A stretch of DNA of 64,000 bases from UMGS882 sp045598975. Lineage in GTDB: Bacteria > Bacillota > Clostridia > Oscillospirales > CAG-382. The position numbers were made by a program, and so were the translations under genes. The DNA lies in the NCBI GenBank assembly GCA_045598975.1, contig JAZRVE010000062.1, positions 1 to 64,000 of the forward strand. Reading direction: 5' to 3'. The number at the start of each line of letters is the position of its first letter. Position 1 is the stretch's first letter. Positions 16,335 to 24,750 of this stretch are shown piece after piece. The notes beneath the pieces were generated by a model. The model searched no databases, was not told the origin of the DNA, and was given only the letters and a program-made list of their open reading frames with translations.

Positions 16335-17066
16335 GTGGAAAAAGTGATCGATATTCATGCCCACATACTGCCCGGCATAGACGACGGTGCCAAAACGCCG
16401 GAGGATAGCTTAAAGATGCTGTCTATGGCAAAAAAGCAGCAGGTGTCGCTTGTTGTGGCAACACCGCACTGTTATTTGCACCACAGTGAATCGGTGCAGC
16501 ATTTTATCGAGCGGCGTGCCAACCGTTGTCAAGCATTAAGGCAGGCGATCGCTTCTTCCGGGGAAGAGCTTCCCGATGTCCGGCTCGGTGCGGAGGTGTA
16601 TCTGGACAACGATCTCAACAGATATCCGGATATTCACGACCTTTGCTTTGAGGGAACGGATTATCTGCTCATGGAGTTTCCCATGAAGACGATCGACGTG
16701 CATACATACGATTGGATCTATTCGCTGACGTTGAAGGGCATCAAGCCGATCATCGCTCACGTGGATCGCTATCCCGAACGTGAAGCCGTTTTCAGTAATC
16801 TGGCGGGGCTTGACGTCATATATCAGATCAATGCGTCTCTGTTTTCAACGCCGTTCAGCGGAAAAATCATAAAATCGGTTTTTTCTCAGCAAGATGCCTT
16901 TTATATCGCGGCGAGCGATATGCATAATACGACGCTTCGAAAATGCACACTGGCAGACGCCTACCGGGCGGCAAAGAATAAGTACCCCGGCAAGGCGGAT
17001 ATGCTTTTCGACGCGAATATGAAAGTGTTGGAAGATAGTCTCACCGCCGGTGCGGTCAATGCGTGA
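16335..17066 (+). CDS. PHP-type protein tyrosine phosphatase (CpsB/YwqE-like)
   Basis: 243 aa, starting at GTG 16335 after AAAGGAGTG. PHP metal motifs: DIHAHILPGIDDG, ATPHCYLHH, GAEVYLDND, HVDRYPE and AASDMHN. It removes phosphate from the tyrosine cluster of the adjacent BY-kinase. Last gene of the three-gene unit, followed by a bidirectional terminator. Confidence 0.95.
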   Translation: MEKVIDIHAHILPGIDDGAKTPEDSLKMLSMAKKQQVSLVVATPHCYLHHSESVQHFIERRANRCQALRQAIASSGEELPDVRLGAEVYLDNDLNRYPDIHDLCFEGTDYLLMEFPMKTIDVHTYDWIYSLTLKGIKPIIAHVDRYPEREAVFSNLAGLDVIYQINASLFSTPFSGKIIKSVFSQQDAFYIAASDMHNTTLRKCTLADAYRAAKNKYPGKADMLFDANMKVLEDSLTAGAVNA

Positions 17067-17090
17067 CAGGCAAGTAAGCATATTTTTACA

Positions 17091-17136
17091 GAAAAAAGAC
17101 AGCAACAAGTGATTTGTTGCTGTCTCTTATTTTTTC
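17091..17136. terminator. Bidirectional terminator between the phosphatase gene and coaD
   Basis: GACAGCAACAA and TTGTTGCTGTC form a stem with a 5-base loop, flanked by A-rich sequence on the left and a T-rich tract on the right, so it can serve both converging genes. Confidence 0.9.
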
Positions 17137-17140
17137 GGGC

Positions 17141-17632
17141 TTATTTCAGATATGAGAGAAGAAGTTCGGGATTCGGCACGTAGTCGCGGAGACTGTCCGT
17201 CATGCCGGACGCGAGAAGATTTCGCACGTCGGTCGAACTGATCGAGGCGAGAGGATCATCTGCCGGCAGGAAAAGCGTTTCAAGCGAGCATCCGTGCCGG
17301 GAAAGGGAAAGCGTGCGGTTTTTCGCCGCCATGTCGGCTTCATAAAGAAGGTCGTCGGCGGTGCGGATACCCTTCACAATGACGGATACGTCATGTTTGG
17401 CGGCGTAATCGACGGTGTAGCCGTCTGTGTAGGAGACGGAGACGTTCGGCAAACCGAAAACGGCGTCCCGGACGAGTGCAAGACGGGCATCGGTCGTGAG
17501 CAGATACTTCTTGTCGGGATTGACGGCGAGTAAGACCGTAACACGTTCAAACAGTGCGGCGGCACGGCGTATGACGGCAAGATGCCCTGACGTGACGGGA
17601 TCGTAACTGCCGGGCAACAGTGCGTGCGTCAT
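17141..17632 (-). CDS. coaD: Pantetheine-phosphate adenylyltransferase
   Basis: 163 aa; fourth step of coenzyme A synthesis. Nucleotidyltransferase motifs: GSYDPVTSGHLAVIRRA near the N-terminus (the T/SxGH signature), KGIRTADDLLYEADMA and the late ISSTDVRNL. Normal length. Start overlaps the rsmD stop (ATGA). Confidence 0.96.
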   Translation of the reverse strand: MTHALLPGSYDPVTSGHLAVIRRAAALFERVTVLLAVNPDKKYLLTTDARLALVRDAVFGLPNVSVSYTDGYTVDYAAKHDVSVIVKGIRTADDLLYEADMAAKNRTLSLSRHGCSLETLFLPADDPLASISSTDVRNLLASGMTDSLRDYVPNPELLLSYLK

Positions 17633-18222
17633 TCGGCATCGCCTTCTTCCGCAGCGGGTGCCGTACTGTTTTCAAGCAGGGTAACAAAGGTTTTGCCGTA
17701 GCGGTATTTGCGGCGGACGGTAAGCCCGTATACCGTTTCACCGTCCGTAAAGGCATCCTTGTCGGATTCGCAGACAACGAGTGCACCCGGCGCGAGGATG
17801 CCGGCACGGGCGACCTTTTTGACGATCTCATCGCGGATATCCTTGGCATACGGCGGATCGAGAAAGACAATATCGAAATATTCGCCGCGTGACGAGGCTG
17901 TTTTGAGGTATTCGCTGTAATCCATACGGGAAATGCGGCATTGCTTGATGAGCTCGGTGCTTTTGGCGTTTGCTTTGATGATCTCGACCGCGTCCGCGCT
18001 CTGATCTATGAGAACGGCGGCGGCGGCACCGCGGCTGAGCGCTTCCAGGGCGAGTTGACCGGTGCCGGCAAACAGATCGAGCACCCGTTTCTCGGCAAGC
18101 TCGAACTGGATGGCGCTGAATAAGCCCTCTTTTACGCGCTCGGCGGTAGGGCGGGTAACATCCTCTCCCGGAAGGGTGGCGAGCGGTCTGCGGCGGGCTG
18201 TGCCCGCGATAATGCGCATCAT
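17629..18222 (-). CDS. rsmD: 16S rRNA (guanine(966)-N(2))-methyltransferase
   Basis: 197 aa. SAM-binding motif LDLFAGTGQLALEALSRGA and catalytic FLDPPYA are clear. Pairing with coaD is common in Firmicutes. GGAGG precedes ATG 18222, with only 3 bases to the uvrC stop. Confidence 0.95.
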   Translation of the reverse strand: MMRIIAGTARRRPLATLPGEDVTRPTAERVKEGLFSAIQFELAEKRVLDLFAGTGQLALEALSRGAAAAVLIDQSADAVEIIKANAKSTELIKQCRISRMDYSEYLKTASSRGEYFDIVFLDPPYAKDIRDEIVKKVARAGILAPGALVVCESDKDAFTDGETVYGLTVRRKYRYGKTFVTLLENSTAPAAEEGDAE

Positions 18223-18225
18223 GTA

Positions 18226-20061
18226 TTATTCCTCCGAATTCAAGAATTGGTGTATGGCTTGGGCAAGAGCGGGCGTGATGCCCTTGACGGCGGAAAGCTG
18301 TTCAACGGATGCTTCCCGCAGTGCCTGTATGCCGGAAAAGTGGCTGTATAACGCTTTGGCTTTGGCTTCTCCGATGCCGGGAACGGCGGTCAGTGCCAAC
18401 GTTTTCATTTTTTTGCGGCGAGAGGCGTCCATCTTGAAAAAGGAAAAGCGGTGGACTTCCTCTTGAATCTTGTAAATAAAAGAAAATATCTGCGAATCCT
18501 TGGCAATGCTGATCTCAGCCTCGCCGTCAGTGAGTGTGCGCGTTTTGTGGAACGCGTCCTTGACCATACCGAAGACGGGAACGGAGATGCCGAGCTCTTC
18601 GGCGACCGCCTTTACCGCCGACACCTGCCCGATGCCGCCGTCAAGGAGAATGAGATCGGGCGGCGTGTGAAGCGACGAGGTGTCGGTGTCGTCCAGAATA
18701 TGGGAAAAACGGCGTGAGAGAGCCTCGCGCATGGCGCCGTAATCGTCGGCGCCTTCCGTCGTCTTGATGGCAAACGAGCGGTAGTCGCTCTTTTTGAAGT
18801 GTGTGTTTTCCAGAACGATCATGCCGCAGTAAATGTCGGTATCGGCGCTGTTGGAAATATCGTAACTCTCGATGCGTTCGGGGACGACTTCCAGACGAAG
18901 CAGTTCGGCAAGGCGGATCAGCAGATCGGAATCGTTTTCCTCCCGTGCTTTCCGCGTGCGGATGGCTTCTTTTGCGTTTTCCACCGCCATGGCGCACAGT
19001 TCTTTGTTTTTTCCGCGCTTGGGGGTGCGTACGTACACCGTGCGTCCCGCCTTTTCGGAGAGCATTTCCGAAAGGGCGCTTTCCGTTTCGTCTGTCAGAT
19101 CGAATGACAGCGTGATCTCGCCGGGAATGATTTCGCCGCTTGGATAATAGCGTGCCACGAGATCGGCGAGCTCTTCGGGATCGGAGATCTCGTCAGGCGC
19201 TAAAAAGAGGATGTCCTTGTCGATGATGACGCCGTTTCGCACGAGCAGAACGGCGATCGCCGAATAAGTTTCGGATTCGAAAAAGCCGAAAATGTCCTTT
19301 TGCACGTCCGGCGTCGTTTTGATCTTCTGCCTGTCGGAAAGAGAGGCGAGATGCCGGATGCTGTCGCGATATTTGGCGGCGGTCTCAAAGCGGAGCGCTT
19401 TTGCGGCGGCGTTCATTTTCTCTTTGAGGGAGTTTTCCGCCTTTTCGTAGTCTCCTTTGAGGATCATCTCGACTTCTTTGAATGTTTCCGCAAATTCTTC
19501 TTCGGAAACCGTTCCCATGCAGGGCGCCGCACATTTGTCGATGTGATAATTGAGGCAGGGACGGCAGACGGCTTTTCCGAAATGAAAAGATTTGCCGCAG
19601 GTGGGCAGTTTGAAGGTCGTCTGAATGGTCTGTATGATGTCGCGTGCCGCAGGAGCGGATGGGTAGGGACCGAAGTATTTGGCCTTGTCGTTTCGCCGCG
19701 TATGGCAGAGAAGGATATGCGGATACGCGTCCGCCGTTACCTTGATATAGGGGTAGGTTTTGGAATCTTTTAGCTTGATGTTGTATTTTGGTGTGTGAAG
19801 CTTGATGAGCTCGTTTTCCAGGATAAAGGCTTCGGCTTCCGTGGACGTGACGATGATCTCAAAATCGGCGATGTGGGAAACTAACTTCTGCGTTTTGAAG
19901 GTGAGCGTATCGGAAGACTGAAAATAACTGGAAACGCGGTTTTTTAAGTTTTTGGATTTCCCGACGTAGATGATCGAGCCGGCGGCGTTTTTCATGAGAT
20001 ACACGCCCGGAGAATGGGGCAGAACCGACAGTTTTTCTTCGATAATCTGATTTCTCGGCAT
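18226..20061 (-). CDS. uvrC: Excinuclease ABC subunit C
   Basis: 611 aa. GIY-YIG nuclease domain at the N-terminus (PGVYLMKNAAGSIIYVGKSKNLKNRV), UvrB-interacting region near residue 200, C-terminal RNase H-like nuclease (DGGIGQVSAV, PVFGMVKD) and helix-hairpin-helix pair at the end (LTAVPGIGEAKAKAL). A cysteine set CGKSFHFGKAVCRPC-x8-C lies near 150. ATG 20061 with GAGG at -10 is preferred to the GTG two codons earlier. Confidence 0.97.
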   Translation of the reverse strand: MPRNQIIEEKLSVLPHSPGVYLMKNAAGSIIYVGKSKNLKNRVSSYFQSSDTLTFKTQKLVSHIADFEIIVTSTEAEAFILENELIKLHTPKYNIKLKDSKTYPYIKVTADAYPHILLCHTRRNDKAKYFGPYPSAPAARDIIQTIQTTFKLPTCGKSFHFGKAVCRPCLNYHIDKCAAPCMGTVSEEEFAETFKEVEMILKGDYEKAENSLKEKMNAAAKALRFETAAKYRDSIRHLASLSDRQKIKTTPDVQKDIFGFFESETYSAIAVLLVRNGVIIDKDILFLAPDEISDPEELADLVARYYPSGEIIPGEITLSFDLTDETESALSEMLSEKAGRTVYVRTPKRGKNKELCAMAVENAKEAIRTRKAREENDSDLLIRLAELLRLEVVPERIESYDISNSADTDIYCGMIVLENTHFKKSDYRSFAIKTTEGADDYGAMREALSRRFSHILDDTDTSSLHTPPDLILLDGGIGQVSAVKAVAEELGISVPVFGMVKDAFHKTRTLTDGEAEISIAKDSQIFSFIYKIQEEVHRFSFFKMDASRRKKMKTLALTAVPGIGEAKAKALYSHFSGIQALREASVEQLSAVKGITPALAQAIHQFLNSEE

Positions 20062-20075
20062 AGGCACCTCTTAAC

Positions 20076-20111
20076 AAAACAAAAAAGGAGTATCCAAACC
20101 GATACTCCTTT
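20076..20111 (-). terminator. Terminator after the HPr gene, just before uvrC
   Basis: AAAGGAGTATC and GATACTCCTTT stem, followed on the minus strand by a T-rich tract. It lies directly before the uvrC ribosome site. Confidence 0.85.
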
Positions 20112-20192
20112 GCGGACAAAATGACAACGGTTTGAAAAAACGTAAGAAGAGAAAACGCTTTGACAAACTGTATGCGAAAAAAGACAGCGAGG

Positions 20193-20456
20193 TTACTTGG
20201 AAAGACCGGTCGCAATGAGTGCGGCGAGAGAATCGACGGCATCCTGCTCATCCGAGCCGTCCGCCGTAATGAGAATCTTCATATCCATGGTGATACCGAG
20301 CGAAAGAACGCCGAGAAGACTCTTGGCATTGGCACGGCGATCGCCGTTTTCGATCCAGACGGAGCTCTTGAAGGTGTTGGCTTTCTGAATGAAGAGCGTA
20401 GCAGGTCTTGCGTGGAGTCCTTCCATATTCTTGACGATTACTTCTTTGGTTGTCAT
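20193..20456 (-). CDS. HPr family phosphocarrier protein
   Basis: 87 aa. Active-site histidine in NMEGLHARPAT and regulatory serine in AKSLLGVLSLG are both present, so it could serve PTS transfer and CcpA control. No EI or PTS permease is nearby. It is monocistronic between its own promoter and terminator. Confidence 0.94.
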   Translation of the reverse strand: MTTKEVIVKNMEGLHARPATLFIQKANTFKSSVWIENGDRRANAKSLLGVLSLGITMDMKILITADGSDEQDAVDSLAALIATGLSK

Positions 20457-20497
20457 AGCAAACGTTCCTTTCCCAAGTCGTATCATATAACAGTGTA

Positions 20498-20526
20498 ATT
20501 ATAGCAAGTTTTTACGAAAAAATCAA
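20498..20526 (-). promoter_or_regulatory. Promoter of the HPr gene
   Basis: Minus strand TTGATT, 17-base spacer, TATAAT; leader about 35 bases. Confidence 0.7.
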
Positions 20527-20619
20527 CAATATCGGAAATTTTTTTACATTTTGACGTAAAAGTCAATTCAAAAAGAGAATTTGCGATAAAACTATGCAAT
20601 TTCACGAATAATTCACGCC

Positions 20620-21078
20620 TTATTCGGCGGAGATGCCGGTAACGAGCCCGGTAAAGGAAAAGACGGGCGTGTAAAAGGTGCGGGTGTCGCCATAGAGAAG
20701 CGTGGAGGAATCGGCAAAGCGGAGCGTCGTATCACCGACCGACTCGGCGGACGCCGTGACTGTTACCGTCATGTCGACTTTGTCGGGATGAATGTGAGCG
20801 GGGAGCGTGGGATACCCTTGCGCATAAGTGAGCTTGATATCCGCGACGGTGCCGCATTCGGTCTCGTCGGGCAGGAGACGGAGCGTGTCACCGACGGCAA
20901 GAGAGGAAGAAAAGGCGGCGTCCATCCCCTTGACGGATACGGTATACGAAACGGTGCGCTGCTGCATCCCGACGGACAGATTTTTGAGGACAAAAACGCG
21001 GAAGAGCGTAAACAGAAGCAGCAGAACGATCAGAACGATGAGAATGATGTCAAGAATATTGAATTTCGTAGATTTCAT
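20620..21078 (-). CDS. DUF4330 domain membrane protein (first copy)
   Basis: 152 aa: one N-terminal membrane span (about 9-30) after MKSTKFNILDIILIVLIV, followed by an extracytoplasmic beta-rich domain (YTVSVKGMD, VGDTLRL, GTVADIKL). This matches DUF4330, found beside O-antigen-ligase-like genes in Clostridia. GGAGG precedes the ATG. Function unknown. Confidence 0.8.
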   Translation of the reverse strand: MKSTKFNILDIILIVLIVLLLLFTLFRVFVLKNLSVGMQQRTVSYTVSVKGMDAAFSSSLAVGDTLRLLPDETECGTVADIKLTYAQGYPTLPAHIHPDKVDMTVTVTASAESVGDTTLRFADSSTLLYGDTRTFYTPVFSFTGLVTGISAE

Positions 21079-21083
21079 GTTGA

Positions 21084-21566
21084 TTATGCCTCCTGCGGTA
21101 ATACCGAAAGAACGGTGAGCGAGTCATAGTAAAACGGCAGTAATACCGAGAGCGGATGATTGGCGGAAAGATAATCGTTTCCGCAGAGATAGTGCCCGTC
21201 CTGCAAGGGGCAGGATGTCTGCACGTTTACGTACAGCGTATAGCGGTCGGGAATGCTGACTTCCGTGTAGCGGTTGGCGTCCGCGTCAAAAACAACGGAC
21301 GTCTGAGGCTTTGCCGCAAGAGAAACGACCGTGCCGACCGATGTTTGCGTAACGGCGTGAATGAGGTCGTCGTCCTCTTTCAGAAGTCCGGTGTCTTCAT
21401 AGGACACGCCGGTAATGCGCAGAACGTAGGAGACCGGTTGCTGCTTGGCGTTGAAATAGCCGGAAAAATGGAAGAAGGCAAAGGCGGCGGCAAGCAGAAA
21501 AAGAAGGATCAGCAAGGCGTCGATCACGGTAAAATGCGGGCGGTTCCGGGTTTCGGTTGGAGTCAT
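21084..21566 (-). CDS. DUF4330-like membrane protein (second copy)
   Basis: 160 aa with the same plan as its neighbour: one span (about 17-35, IDALLILLFLLAAAFAFF) and an outer domain with YVLRITGVSYE, VGTVVSLAAKPQ and a terminal PLSVLLPFYYDSL. The two genes are 5 bases apart and look like diverged duplicates, suggesting two subunits of one envelope complex. ATG 21566 after AAAGGA is preferred over 21575. Confidence 0.75.
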   Translation of the reverse strand: MTPTETRNRPHFTVIDALLILLFLLAAAFAFFHFSGYFNAKQQPVSYVLRITGVSYEDTGLLKEDDDLIHAVTQTSVGTVVSLAAKPQTSVVFDADANRYTEVSIPDRYTLYVNVQTSCPLQDGHYLCGNDYLSANHPLSVLLPFYYDSLTVLSVLPQEA

Positions 21567-21599
21567 ACGGAGCATCCTTTCTGTTTTTGACAGGGATCG

Positions 21600-23450
21600 T
21601 CAGAATGATTGTCGGACTTCGTCGGGAAGACCGACGGGAATGGTGTCATGCGCGGAGGCGGTAGGAGAAGCAATGCCGAGAGAGGCAATGAGAAAGATGA
21701 GCGTCAGCAGGCAAGGATCGGCTGTGACGTTGCAGAAAAAGCCGGCGATCATGGCGGAAACCAAAGCCGAAAAGAGAACGGCGGTGCGCTTTCTGACCTG
21801 TTTCGGAAGATCGGGGGAAACGGAAAAAACAAGAGAGCGAAGCGGAAGTACGAAAAAGGCGAGCAACACGGCGATAAAAAGGGGAAGCCCGAAGATCCAC
21901 ATTAAGGAGGCGTAGGTGTTGCTGTTGGATAAAGTCGCAAACGGCGTGATGCCGATGCCGGTAAGAAGAACGGAGACCGAATCGAGCCCCGACATATCGG
22001 CAAACACCGGAATGGAGGGGTCTTCAAAAACGGAAAGTAAGAAGGTCTGCGTCTGTGAAAAGAGGTTTTCGGGAATAAAATAACGAACGGAAAAGCCGAT
22101 AAGAACGAGAGAGAGAAGGATGAGCCATCCGCGTCTGTTGAAGAAGAGGAGATACACGGCATAGGCAATAAGCACCGACAGATAGGCGTATCCGGTATGC
22201 AGAAAGAGCATATCGAAAACAAGGAAAAACGTGGAAAACAGCGGCAGAAGCGCCATGTTATAATGCGAATGCGAGAAAAAGAGGGGCAAAAGCAGACAAA
22301 GATAAGCCGCGGTGTCGGCACCGGAACGCATAGCGGGAAAGGAAAGGGACGGCAGGGCGGGGAGAAGATCCGCCATGAGAAGAGTGGAAAGCAGATCCCA
22401 CGCGCAGACAAGAGAGAGCAGAAAAGCGGATAAAGACAGCATACGCATACATTTTTTGCTCATGTCGGTGGAGCGTACGAGAGAGAGGACGCATATGCCG
22501 GCAAGCACGGCGGAAACGGTTTCCAGCATGGGGAAGAGCGGCAGATGACGGTAGGAAACAAAGCAGGCGAGCAAAACGGCGGTAAGAAGAAAGAACAGAA
22601 GGATCATGGAAAAAGAAAGCGGAAACGCACGTTTTGCACGGAGTACCTTGAAAAGGTAGGAAAAGAAAGTCAAGAAACTGAGCAGACAAAGCCATCTGAC
22701 ATCGAGAAACGGAGTAAAAAAGCAAAGGAGCAGGACGCCGTTTTCGGGGTGCGTGATAACGAGATAAAAGACGAATACGGCGGCGAGCGTCAGAAGCACG
22801 GGCTTTGGCGAGACGACGTAGGAAAACACGCCGCACAGAAGACCGAAAATAAGGGAAAATTCCGTCGTCATGCGAACGGGCAGAGCGCTTGCCTTTTCAA
22901 TGTCGTTGATGCGGAAAAGGGAGTCGGAGAAGGGTGAGAAAAAGGAACTGCCGCGTATGAGAGAGGCAAGGCTGATTTGGGAAAACGGGAGCATGAACAG
23001 CGACAGGATGACGAGAAACAGAGAGAAAATAAAGGAATCGCTGAATTGCAGATGACGGAGACGGTCAAAACCGTTGAGAAGATTGGCGGAAAGGATAAAA
23101 AGCCCGAAGCTTAAAAAATAGATGCCGAAGGAACGGAGGCTTGACGAAAAGAAACGAAGGCTTGCCACATGAAAGCGGGAGACGAGAAAACTGTTTTCCG
23201 ATCTTTCGGCAAAAGCGAGTTTGAAAGAAAGTTTTTGCCGATAAAAGGCGGGATGCTCGGTCAGAACCGAAGAAAGAAACGATTTTCCGAAAAGGGATTC
23301 GGCGCGGCTGTCGCGAAAAAGAAAAGAAAGAATGCGGCTGGAAGAAACAAGCGAAGAGAATATGCCGGTAAATTTCTTTCCCCAATGGGAAAAGCGCGCT
23401 TTCCGCGCTTCCGGAGAAAACAGAGAGGCTTTATGCAAAACCGTCACCAC
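21600..23450 (-). CDS. O-antigen ligase/polymerase-like membrane protein
   Basis: 616 aa with about ten to twelve membrane spans. The long extracytoplasmic loop near residue 380-540 and the closing spans resemble Wzy/WaaL proteins. The N-terminal ~110 residues are soluble and rich in Ser, Phe and Arg, a feature of the clostridial group next to DUF4330 genes. The first codons are GTG GTG; a TTG at 23438 fits the AAGGTGG site better, so the start is uncertain. It lies between trmD and two DUF4330 genes, all on the same strand. Confidence 0.72.
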   Translation of the reverse strand: MVTVLHKASLFSPEARKARFSHWGKKFTGIFSSLVSSSRILSFLFRDSRAESLFGKSFLSSVLTEHPAFYRQKLSFKLAFAERSENSFLVSRFHVASLRFFSSSLRSFGIYFLSFGLFILSANLLNGFDRLRHLQFSDSFIFSLFLVILSLFMLPFSQISLASLIRGSSFFSPFSDSLFRINDIEKASALPVRMTTEFSLIFGLLCGVFSYVVSPKPVLLTLAAVFVFYLVITHPENGVLLLCFFTPFLDVRWLCLLSFLTFFSYLFKVLRAKRAFPLSFSMILLFFLLTAVLLACFVSYRHLPLFPMLETVSAVLAGICVLSLVRSTDMSKKCMRMLSLSAFLLSLVCAWDLLSTLLMADLLPALPSLSFPAMRSGADTAAYLCLLLPLFFSHSHYNMALLPLFSTFFLVFDMLFLHTGYAYLSVLIAYAVYLLFFNRRGWLILLSLVLIGFSVRYFIPENLFSQTQTFLLSVFEDPSIPVFADMSGLDSVSVLLTGIGITPFATLSNSNTYASLMWIFGLPLFIAVLLAFFVLPLRSLVFSVSPDLPKQVRKRTAVLFSALVSAMIAGFFCNVTADPCLLTLIFLIASLGIASPTASAHDTIPVGLPDEVRQSF

Positions 23451-23478
23451 CTTTTTTGAAAAATCGGGAAAATCGGGA

Positions 23479-24219
23479 TCATTCGGCGCCGTCTAAACGC
23501 AGGCTTTCGAGGTACAGAATATCTTCGCGGGTAAGAGGGGCATCGTTCAGCAGATCGGGACGGCATTGCCGCGTCTTTTCAAGAGCGGCACGCCTCTGCC
23601 ACAGAAGAATGTCTTTGTGATTGCCGTTCTGCAATACCTCCGGCACGCACATGCCTTCGTAAACGGCGGGCTTTGTGTATTGCGGATGTTCGAGAAGCCC
23701 GGAAGCGATGCTTTCGTTTTCGTAGCATTCGCTGTCGGGCAGAACGCCGTCTATCAGCCGGGAGACCGTGTCGATGAGAACGGCGCAGGGCAGTTCGCCG
23801 CCGGTGAGAACGAAATCGCCGATGGAGATTTCCTCGTCCACTACCGATTCGATGACGCGCTCGTCGATGCCCTCATAGTGTCCGCAAAGTAGGATGAGCG
23901 TGTCATACGAACGCAGTTCCAGCGCTTTTTTGTGAGAAAAAACGGTGCCGCGCGGGGAAAAGTAAATCGTCCGTACCTTTCCCTCGGCGTCTGCGGATGC
24001 CGCTTTGTGACAGTCGAGAAGCGGCTGAGGCGCCATGATCATGCCGTAGCCGCCGCCGTAGGGCGTGTCGTCCACCCGACGGTGCTTGTCAAGGGAATAG
24101 TCGCGTATGTTGTAGTAATCCACCCGGATATGCCCGGCGCTCTGCGCCCGCCCGAGGATGCTGGCATCGGTGTAGGGCTTAATGACTTCCGGAAACAGCG
24201 TCAGCACTTTGAAAATCAT
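23479..24219 (-). CDS. trmD: tRNA (guanine(37)-N(1))-methyltransferase
   Basis: 246 aa. SPOUT-class knot motifs: LTLFPEVI, DDTPYGGGYGMI, LLCGHYEGIDERVIE, EISIGDFVLTGGELP and the C-terminal HPQYTKP. Full length. Start overlaps the rimM stop by 4 bases. Confidence 0.97.
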   Translation of the reverse strand: MIFKVLTLFPEVIKPYTDASILGRAQSAGHIRVDYYNIRDYSLDKHRRVDDTPYGGGYGMIMAPQPLLDCHKAASADAEGKVRTIYFSPRGTVFSHKKALELRSYDTLILLCGHYEGIDERVIESVVDEEISIGDFVLTGGELPCAVLIDTVSRLIDGVLPDSECYENESIASGLLEHPQYTKPAVYEGMCVPEVLQNGNHKDILLWQRRAALEKTRQCRPDLLNDAPLTREDILYLESLRLDGAE

Positions 24220-24734
24220 CGGATCTCCTCCGCTTGATCGAACATGCCGGCGATGGGGCGCACGGCGATGCCTTTTTCCGTATCGACGGCTATGATAAAC
24301 TCTTTCACGGCGGGAACGAAGTATTCGTTTTTGCCGTCGGATATAGCGTAAATGTCCGACGCACCGCGGTTGAAGACCTCTTTTACTTTTCCGTATACGG
24401 TTCCGGTATCGGTATCATAGACCGGAAGCCCGATAAGATCGTCGATAAACACACTGCCTTCCGTAAGCGGAAGATCGCCGCGGTCGGCGTACAGCACGCG
24501 GCCGCGGAGCGCGTCTGCCTGCTCGGGGGTAGAAACGCCTTCAAGAAGCAGATAGCCGCAGCCCTTGTACACCTTTGCGGAAAGCACGGCGCGTCCGTCT
24601 TTTCCCGCCGGGTCAAGGTACAGTTTTTTCAAGGCGCAGAGCGCCTGCGGCGTGTCGCAGTAGGTTTCGACTTTGAGCTCGCCTTTTATGCCGCGTTTGT
24701 TGATGATTTTTCCGGCTTCGAGATATTGTTTCAT
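24216..24734 (-). CDS. rimM: Ribosome maturation factor RimM
   Basis: 172 aa with the two expected beta-barrel domains: KIINKRGIKGELKVE at the start and GYLLLEGV, then DDLIGLPVYD, FNRGASDIYAI, EYFVPAVKEFIIAVD. Assists 30S assembly. It is coupled to trmD, but rpsP and rplS, the common partners, are absent. Confidence 0.95.
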   Translation of the reverse strand: MKQYLEAGKIINKRGIKGELKVETYCDTPQALCALKKLYLDPAGKDGRAVLSAKVYKGCGYLLLEGVSTPEQADALRGRVLYADRGDLPLTEGSVFIDDLIGLPVYDTDTGTVYGKVKEVFNRGASDIYAISDGKNEYFVPAVKEFIIAVDTEKGIAVRPIAGMFDQAEEIR

Positions 24735-24750
24735 GCGGAATCCTTTCCGG

